From Desulfobacterales bacterium C00003106 (GTDB lineage Bacteria; Desulfobacterota; Desulfobacteria; Desulfobacterales; C00003106), in the NCBI GenBank assembly GCA_001751015.1, contig MAXM01000147.1:1-11733 (forward strand): 11,733 nucleotides of DNA, read 5' to 3'. The position numbers and the translations under genes are program-made. Within the stretch, counting starts at the first letter, position 1, and the number at the start of each line of letters is the position of its first letter. Under the pieces are notes generated by a model. That model searched no databases. It was given only the letters and a program-made list of their open reading frames with translations, and had not been told where the DNA came from. This document shows positions 5,537-11,733 of this stretch, in pieces.

Positions 5537-7870
5537 ATGGATAAGAAGTGCGGAGTATATATATGTACAGGGTGCGGCATCGGTAAGGCCCTTGATATCG
5601 AACGGCTGTCTAAGCTGCCCGGGAAAGATTATAACGTGGAGGTCTGCAAGACACATGAGTTTTGCTGCGGTCCTGAAGGCGTGGAACAGATAAAGAAGGA
5701 TATCACTGGAGAAGGCGTAAATACGATCGTGGTTGCCGGGTGTTCGATGCGCGTAAACCAGGATGTGTTTGATTTTGGTCCGGACAAGATCGTGGAAAGG
5801 GTCAACCTGAGAGAGCAGGTTGTCTGGTGCCAGGAGCCGGCAAAAGAAAAGACAGAGACGGAAGAGGAGATCAGGGAAGGTGTTGACCTTCATATACAGT
5901 TTCTTGCTGAAGACTATCTGCGCATGGGAATTGTAAGGGCACAGAAAAGCGAACTTCCTGAACCGTATATGCTTGAGTCATTAAGCAAGAGAATCCTGGT
6001 GATGGGTGGAGGTGTGACCGGCCTGACAGCGGCCGTAGAGGCGGCAAAGGCAGGATACGATGTAACCATCGCGGAAAAAGGCCCCTCTCTTGGAGGGTAT
6101 GCAGGCAAGCTGCGCAAACAGGTGGCTGCGTCGCACCCTTACGCGGACCTGGAAGAACCGATCGTTCAGGATATTATCACTGCCGCGCAATCGAATCCCA
6201 AGATCGAACTCAAGACCAATACCGTGGTAGCGAGGATTGCGGGCCAACCTGGTGAGTTTACTGTTACCTTTAAGAAACCGGGAGAAGAGATCGAGTTTGA
6301 TGTGCCTCAGATAGTCGAGCAGACGCACGATGAGGAGGGCAAGGAACTCACAAAAGAGCAGATCGACGAGATATATGCGGAGCTCAACAAGGGTAGAGCA
6401 GACATACTCACCCTTGATCCGGACGGTCAGAAGTTCGGCGCTGTAGTGCTGGCAACCGGGTGGAAACCCTATGATGCATCGGAGTTTGCCAACCTCGGGT
6501 TCGGAAAATACAAGAATGTAATAACCAATGCCATGATGGAAGAGATCGCTGCAAAAGGGAACATAGTGCGGCCTTCTGACGGCAAAGAAGCAAAGAGTGT
6601 TGTATTTATACAAAACCCGAAAAAGGGCGACGATAGTGATTTTCCGTTCGGGTCTTCTGTCACGAGTCTTGTGGCCTTAAAACAGGCAAAATATGTAAGG
6701 GAAGACGATTCTGAGGCAAAGGCGTACATTATCTATCAGCACATGCGTACTCCGGGCCTTTATGAGAATTTTTACAAGAACATGCAGGATGATGATGGTA
6801 TTTTTATGACAAAGGGGAGCGTGGCCTCTATTGCCGAGGGTGCGGACGGAAACCTTCTCGTTGAGGTGGAAGATAACCTGATAGGCGAGACCATAAAGAT
6901 TGATGCGGATATGATCGTGCTTGCCGCAGGCATGGTCCCGACCACAAAGGACGATCCGGTCGTGAATCTGGCATATCGCCAGGGGCCTGGATTTCGTGAT
7001 ATAGGTCTTTTTGACGGATACGCTGATTCAAACTTCATCTGCTTTCCGTATGAGACCCAGAGAACAGGGATATATGCCGCGGGCTGCGTAAGACAAGCTC
7101 TCACGATCGGTGAATGTATAGAGGACGCCACCGGGGCTGCGCTCAAGGCGATCCAGTGTATAGATTCGGTCAACAGAGGAGTGTCCGTGCATCCGAGATC
7201 GGGTGATATGACATTTCCCGACTTTTTCTTTTCAAGGTGCACGCAGTGCAAGAGGTGCACGGAGGAATGCCCGTTCGGCGCGCTTGATGACGATGAAAAA
7301 GGGACGCCAAAGCCGAATCCTGCAAGGTGCCGAAGGTGCGGTACCTGTATGGGCGCCTGCCCGGAACGGATTATCGGATTTGCCGACTACAACATTGACA
7401 TGATCGGCTCGATGATCAAGGCGATAGAGGTGCCGACCGACGATGATTATGATCCGGTCCCGCTCAGGGTGGTTGTGCTTGTTTGTGAAAATGACGCCTA
7501 TCCTGCTGTCGACATGGCCGGTATGAACGGCCTCAAATATTCACCCATGGTCCGTTTTATACCGGTGAGGTGCCTCGGATCGGTAAACACCGTGTGGATC
7601 AAGGATGCCTTGTCAAGCGGTTTGGACGGTGTTCTTTTGCTGGGATGTCAGTATGGCGATGACTACCAGTGCCATTTTATAAAAGGAAGTGAACTGTGTA
7701 ACAGGAGAATGGAAAACGTTGCTGAAACCTTGAAGAGCCTCGCATTAGAGTCCGAAAGGGTAGAGCTTCAGCAGGTTGCCATCAATGAATATGACAAGAT
7801 TCCTGGTATCATAAACAAGTTCATGGAGACCATAGATGAGGTTGGCCCGAATCCGTTCAAGGGTTTCTAA
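5537..7870 (+). CDS. qmoB: Quinone-interacting membrane-bound oxidoreductase, subunit B (HdrA-like/MvhD fusion)
   Basis: This is the large cytoplasmic subunit of Qmo, at 777 residues. Domains in order: an N-terminal cysteine-rich stretch of about 140 residues (C5, C10 and C13 in YICTGCGIG, then EFCCGPEG and VAGCSMR, as seen at HdrA N-termini); an HdrA-like FAD domain starting at RILVMGGGVTGLTAA (G157-G159), with LATGWKPYDA and ATGAALKAIQ in its later part; two [4Fe-4S] ferredoxin motifs (C568, C571, C574, C578 and C598, C601, C604, C608); and a C-terminal MvhD-like domain (about 640-760) with VCENDAYP, VRCLGSVN, GCQYGDDYQCH and ELCNRR. Unlike QmoA, the FAD domain lacks the CPPSC and AQC/YCSYICC cysteines and instead has an acidic, cysteine-free insert around 240-300. 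Its GAGGAGGT ribosome site (5522-5529) overlaps the qmoA stop, suggesting coupled translation. Confidence 0.96.
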   Translation: MDKKCGVYICTGCGIGKALDIERLSKLPGKDYNVEVCKTHEFCCGPEGVEQIKKDITGEGVNTIVVAGCSMRVNQDVFDFGPDKIVERVNLREQVVWCQEPAKEKTETEEEIREGVDLHIQFLAEDYLRMGIVRAQKSELPEPYMLESLSKRILVMGGGVTGLTAAVEAAKAGYDVTIAEKGPSLGGYAGKLRKQVAASHPYADLEEPIVQDIITAAQSNPKIELKTNTVVARIAGQPGEFTVTFKKPGEEIEFDVPQIVEQTHDEEGKELTKEQIDEIYAELNKGRADILTLDPDGQKFGAVVLATGWKPYDASEFANLGFGKYKNVITNAMMEEIAAKGNIVRPSDGKEAKSVVFIQNPKKGDDSDFPFGSSVTSLVALKQAKYVREDDSEAKAYIIYQHMRTPGLYENFYKNMQDDDGIFMTKGSVASIAEGADGNLLVEVEDNLIGETIKIDADMIVLAAGMVPTTKDDPVVNLAYRQGPGFRDIGLFDGYADSNFICFPYETQRTGIYAAGCVRQALTIGECIEDATGAALKAIQCIDSVNRGVSVHPRSGDMTFPDFFFSRCTQCKRCTEECPFGALDDDEKGTPKPNPARCRRCGTCMGACPERIIGFADYNIDMIGSMIKAIEVPTDDDYDPVPLRVVVLVCENDAYPAVDMAGMNGLKYSPMVRFIPVRCLGSVNTVWIKDALSSGLDGVLLLGCQYGDDYQCHFIKGSELCNRRMENVAETLKSLALESERVELQQVAINEYDKIPGIINKFMETIDEVGPNPFKGF

Positions 7871-7882
7871 GGAGGTATTAGC

Positions 7883-9034
7883 ATGGCAGCAGATGTAACA
7901 AAAGGTACGGTGCAGCCTGATCTTGACTTTATCAGGATGCTGAAAAAATCAGGGGGCGATACCCTGAAAAAGTGCATGCAGTGTGCGAACTGCTCTGTGG
8001 CCTGTCCGCTCGCGCCGGATTCAAGGCCGTTTCCGAGAAAAGAGATGATATGGGCGCAGTGGGGACTGAAAGACAAACTGATCTCCAATCCGGATGTATG
8101 GCTCTGTCACCAGTGTAATGACTGCTCCGTACAGTGCCCAAGAGGGGCAAAGCCCGGGGATGTTCTGGCTGCGATCAGGAACATGGCTATCGGAGAGTTC
8201 GCTTTTATGAAGCCTCTCGCAAAGATTGTGCGTGATAAAGCGAAGCTCCCGGTTCTTTTCGCTATTCCCACGGTTGTGTTGCTCTTGACGCTTCTTGTCA
8301 CAGGAAAACTGTTTGGTTTTGGTGAAGGTGATGAGGTTGCCTTTTCAAAGATGTTCTCTATTCCTGTTATTGATGTGGTATTTATCCCCTTATTCCTTCT
8401 TGTGGTTTTTGCCGCGGGAAAAGGGGTTATGAGTTTTTGGGGCGCTCTTGAGACAGCGGATGCCAAGGTCGGGAAAAAGCGGTATATCAAGCCGTCTCCA
8501 TTTGATTTTGTTAAATATTATATACTTCCTGTTTTAGGTGACATAATTACACATACCAGATTTGCAAAATGCGGTGGAAACAAATCCCGTTACACTGCCC
8601 ATCTCGGTATATTTTTTGGCTTTATGGGGCTGTTTCTTGTTGCAAATATCGATGCGGTCACCCACAATCTGGGCTTTCATACACCATATCCGATGCTGAG
8701 TCCCCCGAAATTCATCGGGAACCTGAGTGCGCTCGCGCTTGGGATCGGCATGTTGCTTGTCATCTTCAAGAGGAAGAAGGATGAGGCCGAAGGAACCCAG
8801 GTCGGCAGCTATGCTGACTGGTCGCTTATATGGATGATAGTCGCTGTGACTGTAACCGGAATAGTCTCTGAAGTAACGCGGCTGATAGGCATTGGGTTTG
8901 TCGCATATCCGGTCTATTTTGCACATCTTGTCTTTGTGTTCTGCCTCTTTCTTTATCTTCCATATTCCAAGCTGGCCCACATGGTCTACAGGACAACGGC
9001 AATGGTCTATGCGAAATATACAGGAAGAGAGTAA
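7883..9034 (+). CDS. qmoC: Quinone-interacting membrane-bound oxidoreductase, subunit C (HdrC/HdrE fusion, cytochrome b)
   Basis: This is the membrane anchor of Qmo, oxidising menaquinol and feeding the soluble QmoAB. It has 383 residues. The N-terminal HdrC-like part has two cluster motifs, C31, C34, C37, C41-P and C75, C78, C81, C85-P. The rest is an HdrE/NarI-like cytochrome b with about six hydrophobic segments (roughly 118-140, 155-178, 236-257, 277-294, 312-333, 341-362). Histidines in or beside them, H224, H240, H348 and H366, are candidate haem b ligands. No signal peptide is present, and the Fe-S part should face the cytoplasm. AGGAGGT (7870-7876) begins at the last base of the qmoB stop, six nt before the ATG. 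This is the last gene of the operon, followed by a hairpin at 9094-9128. No qmoD-like gene follows. Confidence 0.96.
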   Translation: MAADVTKGTVQPDLDFIRMLKKSGGDTLKKCMQCANCSVACPLAPDSRPFPRKEMIWAQWGLKDKLISNPDVWLCHQCNDCSVQCPRGAKPGDVLAAIRNMAIGEFAFMKPLAKIVRDKAKLPVLFAIPTVVLLLTLLVTGKLFGFGEGDEVAFSKMFSIPVIDVVFIPLFLLVVFAAGKGVMSFWGALETADAKVGKKRYIKPSPFDFVKYYILPVLGDIITHTRFAKCGGNKSRYTAHLGIFFGFMGLFLVANIDAVTHNLGFHTPYPMLSPPKFIGNLSALALGIGMLLVIFKRKKDEAEGTQVGSYADWSLIWMIVAVTVTGIVSEVTRLIGIGFVAYPVYFAHLVFVFCLFLYLPYSKLAHMVYRTTAMVYAKYTGRE

Positions 9035-9093
9035 AACGCGATATAGCACGGCATTGTCCTGACTATCAGGATAATGATTTGAATTACCTGCCT

Positions 9094-9128
9094 AATCTCG
9101 TTCCCGGACACTGCCCGGGAACGAGATT
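9094..9128. terminator. 14-bp hairpin downstream of qmoC (probable transcript end)
   Basis: AATCTCGTTCCCGG (9094-9107) is perfectly complementary to CCGGGAACGAGATT (9115-9128) around a 7-nt loop. It lies 59 nt after the qmoC stop. There is no T run after the stem, so it is either a non-canonical terminator or a 3' stabilising structure. GATTTGAAT (9076-9084) can pair with ATTCAAATC (9126-9134), which overlaps the end of the right arm and gives a partly competing or extended fold. Confidence 0.6.
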
Positions 9129-9302
9129 CAAATCTCTGCATATTCTGTTTTCTCTCATCGAAATTTTGCCGGCAACCCCCTGAAGCACATTCTCTCCCCA
9201 ATTTCAACATTCCGTGAACGCTTACAGTTGTTACTTGCAAAGGCCTGCATGGCTGGAGACCCCATATCTTACCTTCAACCTTCAGTCTATCTCTGTGCCA
9301 GT

Positions 9303-9372
9303 TTCACAAGATCTTTACATGATTCTCATGGAATGCTAACATATGTGTAGGATATGAAGACATTTGTATAAT
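9303..9372 (+). promoter_or_regulatory. Candidate phoB promoter with Pho-box-like heptads
   Basis: A perfect -10, TATAAT (9367-9372), has no acceptable -35 at 16-18 nt (TGTGTA at 17 nt). That is expected of an activator-dependent promoter. Upstream, heptads begin every 11 bp: TTCACAA (9303), TTTACAT (9314), CTCATGG (9325), CTAACAT (9336) and possibly GTAGGAT (9347). Known Pho boxes are heptad direct repeats (CTGTCAT-like) with four-base spacers that replace the -35, and phoBR operons are often autoregulated. The individual heptads match only loosely. Transcription would begin near 9379, giving a leader of about 30 nt. Confidence 0.4.
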
Positions 9373-9410
9373 CCAGATTAAGTCCATAGCCTCATAGCAA
9401 GGATGACGTA

Positions 9411-10112
9411 GTGGCACAAGAAAAGATCCTCGTGGTGGATGATGAAGAAGATATCCTGGAGTTGCTCAGGTTCAATCTCCTGCGGGAGGGGTTTGGGATT
9501 TCCTGCACTGCATCAGGTGAGGAGGCCTTGCGGCTTGTTCGGTCGGAGCTTCCGGAGCTTATTCTCCTGGACCTCATGCTTCCAGGCATAGACGGTCTGG
9601 AGGTCGCCAGACGTCTGAAAAACGACTCCGGCACGAGAGAAATTCCCATCGTGATGTTGACAGCCAAGGGCGAAGAAGCAGACATCGTTACCGGGCTGGA
9701 ACTTGGGGCCGACGACTATATTACCAAGCCTTTCAGTCCGCGGGTTTTGGTGGCAAGAGTGAGGGCTGTTCTCAGGAGAAATAGAAGAGAAGCGCCGTTG
9801 GAAACTGAGGCCTTACAGATTTACGATCTTGTGATTCATCCCGGACGCCACGAGGTGCTTATCAGCGGCAGCCCCGTTGAGTTGACCTTTACGGAATTCG
9901 CCATCCTGGATTTCCTGGCGAGAAGACCCGGATGGGTGTTTACCCGTTTTCAGATCGTGGATGCTGTTCGAGGTGAGGATTATCCGGTCACCGATCGTTC
10001 CGTGGATGTGCAGATCGTTGGACTGAGAAGAAAACTGGGGCCTTGCGGCAAATATATTGAAACAGTACGGGGTGTAGGCTATCGATTCAAAGGCCGTGGA
10101 AACAAGGGGTAA
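9411..10112 (+). CDS. phoB: PhoB-like OmpR-family response regulator
   Basis: This is a 233-residue transcription factor with a receiver domain (about 4-120) and an OmpR/PhoB winged-helix domain (about 130-229). Receiver residues are D10 and D11 (acidic pocket), phospho-acceptor D54 in LLDLMLPG, T84 in MLTAKGE and K106 in ITKPFSP. The DNA-binding domain has LTFTEFAILDFL, a recognition-helix region TDRSVDVQIVGLRRKLG very like that of PhoB, and the closing wing VRGVGYRF. The start is GTG, chosen because AAGGA (9399-9403) lies seven nt upstream and the protein then begins exactly where family members do. It is followed by the sensor kinase after five nt, so the two form an operon. PhoB rather than another OmpR regulator is inferred from the DNA-binding helix and partner type. 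No pst or phoU gene is in the window to confirm it. Confidence 0.88.
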   Translation: MAQEKILVVDDEEDILELLRFNLLREGFGISCTASGEEALRLVRSELPELILLDLMLPGIDGLEVARRLKNDSGTREIPIVMLTAKGEEADIVTGLELGADDYITKPFSPRVLVARVRAVLRRNRREAPLETEALQIYDLVIHPGRHEVLISGSPVELTFTEFAILDFLARRPGWVFTRFQIVDAVRGEDYPVTDRSVDVQIVGLRRKLGPCGKYIETVRGVGYRFKGRGNKG

Positions 10113-10117
10113 GGACC

Positions 10118-11733
10118 ATGCCAAAGAAAAAACGGTTGCTCTGGCAACTCTATCCATCCTATCTATTGATCACTGTCATCTCTGTGATGGGCGTGACATG
10201 GTATGCATCAAGCTCACTACGGCAGTTCTTTCTTGGACAAACAGCGTCTGATCTTGAAGCCCGAGCCCGTCTTGTAGAGAAACAGATTGAGGAATGTCTT
10301 GATCCTCCGGACGAAAAGTGCGTTGACTTGTTGTGCAAAAAAATCGGCAGACGGGCTTCAACGCGTATCACCATCATACTTCCTTCCGGGAAGGTGATTG
10401 GCGATTCCCGGGAAGACCCGGCGAAAATGGATAATCACGTGGACCGGCCGGAATTCATGCAGGCGTTGACAGGTCCTTCAGGGAATTCCATGAGGTACAG
10501 CCGAACCCTTGAAAAGAATATGATGTATGTTGGGATACCGGTCAGGGCAAATGAACAGACCCTTGCGGTCGTTCGTACATCCATCCCGGTAACCGCCATA
10601 GACGTGGCCCTGAAAGAAATCCAGATCAGGATTGCGGGCGCCGGTCTGGTCATAGCTCTGTTTGCAGCGGCGCTTAGCCTGATTGTCTCTCGTCGCATCA
10701 CTCGCCCAATCGAAGAATTAAGAAAAGGCGCGGAGTCCTTTGCCCGTGGTGATTTTCAATGCACGCTGCCTGTCTCGGAATCGGAGGAGATCGGAGGTCT
10801 GGCCGAGGCAATGAATGAGATGGCCCGGCAACTCCATGAACGGATCAATACCATCATCGGACAGCGAAACGAAATAGAGGGCGTGCTTTGCAGCATGATT
10901 GAAGGCGTGATTGCAGTGGATATGGATGAACGGGTCCTTAGTATGAATAACGCCGCTGCCCGCATGTTTGGATGTAATGCGTCCGAAGCCCAGGGTCGAA
11001 GCATCCAGGAGATCGTCAGAAACACGGTGCTGCGAGAGTTTGTAACAGACACGCTATCCAGTGAGAAGCCGGTCGAAAGGGACGTTGTTCTGTCTTCTAA
11101 CGGCGACCTGTTTCTTAGCGGGCATGGCACCCTGCTGCAGGATGCTCAGGGTAAGCAAATTGGCGCCCTCATTGTCTTAAACGATGTTACGCGCCTGCGG
11201 AGACTCGAAGAAATCCGCCGCGATTTTGTTGCCAATGTCTCCCATGAGATAAAGACCCCAATCACGGCCATTAAAGGGTTTGTGGAGACCCTGCGTGAGG
11301 GAGCGGTGAAGAATCCTGACGACGCGGAACGGTTTCTGGGAATCATTGAAAAGCACGTGGAACGACTTGAGGCGATCATAGAAGATCTTCTCAGCCTTTC
11401 CAGGATCGAACGGGGGACGGAAAGAGAAGAAAATGAGCTTGTTGAAAACAGAGTTAAGGACGTTCTCGATACAGCGATCCAGGTTTGTGAGGTCGGTGCT
11501 GTGGCCAGGAAAATCGACATTGAGCTGTCTTGTCCTGAGAACCTGTTTGCAAAAATGGAACCCCGGCTCCTTGAACAGGCTGTGGTGAACCTCCTTGACA
11601 ACGCTGTCAAATACAGTAATGAAGAAAGCAGTATCCGGGTGGAGGCCTCTCAAGGGGAGGGTGAGATCATTCTCAGTGTCCGTGACGAGGGCTGCGGGAT
11701 AGAAAAAAAACATCTATCCCGTCTCTTTGAACG
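10118..11733 (+). CDS. phoR: PhoR-like sensor histidine kinase (3' end outside window)
   Basis: The frame is open from ATG 10118 to the right edge: 538 complete codons and no stop, so the C-terminus is missing. Visible order: transmembrane helix 1 (about 13-30); an extracytoplasmic region of roughly 140 residues (about 31-171); transmembrane helix 2 (172-189); HAMP beginning at RRITRPIEELRKGAESFA; a PAS domain (about 250-360, with SMIEGVIAVDMDERVLSMNNAA); HisKA with H376 in VSHEIKTPIT; and HATPase with N-box N491, D494 and N495 (VVNLLDNAVKYS) and the G1 box DEGCGI from D523. The last readable residues, SRLFER, are the F-box, so only the final part of the ATPase domain is cut off. It follows phoB by five nt, with an AAGGGG ribosome site overlapping the phoB end. 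The large extracytoplasmic domain is of the PhoR/PDC-like kind found outside enterobacteria. The signal it senses is not proven. Confidence 0.88.
   Translation, partial: MPKKKRLLWQLYPSYLLITVISVMGVTWYASSSLRQFFLGQTASDLEARARLVEKQIEECLDPPDEKCVDLLCKKIGRRASTRITIILPSGKVIGDSREDPAKMDNHVDRPEFMQALTGPSGNSMRYSRTLEKNMMYVGIPVRANEQTLAVVRTSIPVTAIDVALKEIQIRIAGAGLVIALFAAALSLIVSRRITRPIEELRKGAESFARGDFQCTLPVSESEEIGGLAEAMNEMARQLHERINTIIGQRNEIEGVLCSMIEGVIAVDMDERVLSMNNAAARMFGCNASEAQGRSIQEIVRNTVLREFVTDTLSSEKPVERDVVLSSNGDLFLSGHGTLLQDAQGKQIGALIVLNDVTRLRRLEEIRRDFVANVSHEIKTPITAIKGFVETLREGAVKNPDDAERFLGIIEKHVERLEAIIEDLLSLSRIERGTEREENELVENRVKDVLDTAIQVCEVGAVARKIDIELSCPENLFAKMEPRLLEQAVVNLLDNAVKYSNEESSIRVEASQGEGEIILSVRDEGCGIEKKHLSRLFE

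Larger units (their letters stand above)
9035..9410. other. 376-bp intergenic region between qmoC and phoB
   Basis: No gene was found here. The left part holds the hairpin 9094-9128. The stretch from 9135 to 9300 shows nothing I can name. The right part, 9303-9379, holds the presumed phoB promoter with Pho-box-like heptads. Leftward open frames here overlap qmoC and have no ribosome site or recognisable product. Confidence 0.7.

Noticed and set aside
10118..11733. Possible broken sensor kinase, because no stop is found
   Set aside because: I translated the frame through to the edge. All domains are in order without interruption, and the missing stop is due to the window end.
1..11733. CRISPR arrays, tRNA or rRNA genes, transposase genes, riboswitches
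   Set aside because: I saw no regularly spaced direct repeats, cloverleaf sequences, rRNA motifs or transposase domains on either strand.

Overview
The window carries the core of dissimilatory sulfate reduction from a sulfate-reducing bacterium, most likely a member of the Desulfobacterota (former Deltaproteobacteria). Evidence for the lineage is the order aprB-aprA-qmoA-qmoB-qmoC, the diagnostic residues of a dissimilatory APS reductase, three Qmo subunits of the usual architecture, and a PhoB/PhoR-type two-component pair next door. GC content looks moderate. I cannot fix the order or family from the sequence; a Desulfobacterales-like or Syntrophobacterales-like genome is a guess.

Layout, left to right. 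(1) 1-1211: a leftward gene for a YkgJ-family cysteine-cluster protein (173-928), bracketed by two copies of a roughly 125-bp repeat in opposite orientation (31-160 and 1088-1211). (2) 929-1643: a 715-bp stretch without a convincing gene. It holds a good leftward promoter for ykgJ, a near-consensus rightward sigma70 promoter (1031-1059), the second repeat copy, and a 147-bp MITE-like inverted-repeat element (1313-1459). (3) 1644-4063: aprBA, APS reductase, closed by a strong bidirectional intrinsic terminator (4098-4136). (4) 4251-9034: qmoABC, tightly packed with 5- and 12-nt gaps and strong Shine-Dalgarno sites, followed by a 14-bp hairpin (9094-9128). (5) 9035-9410: an intergenic region with a perfect TATAAT and Pho-box-like heptads spaced 11 bp apart. 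(6) 9411 to the right edge: a phoB-like response regulator (GTG start) and a phoR-like sensor kinase that runs off the window.

How the genes work together. QmoC, in the membrane, takes electrons from the quinone pool through b hemes and HdrC-like Fe-S clusters. QmoA and QmoB, which are HdrA-like flavoproteins, relay them in the cytoplasm. AprB's two [4Fe-4S] clusters feed the FAD of AprA, where APS is reduced to sulfite and AMP. Sulfate adenylyltransferase (sat), which makes APS, is not in the window. The PhoB/PhoR pair is probably a separate transcription unit.

I did not find an obviously new multi-gene system. The less ordinary material is in the non-coding DNA: the inverted repeat pair around ykgJ, the MITE-like element in the long aprBA leader, and the helically phased heptads before phoB. 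QmoB's complete loss of the HdrA-type cysteines that its neighbour QmoA keeps is also of interest.
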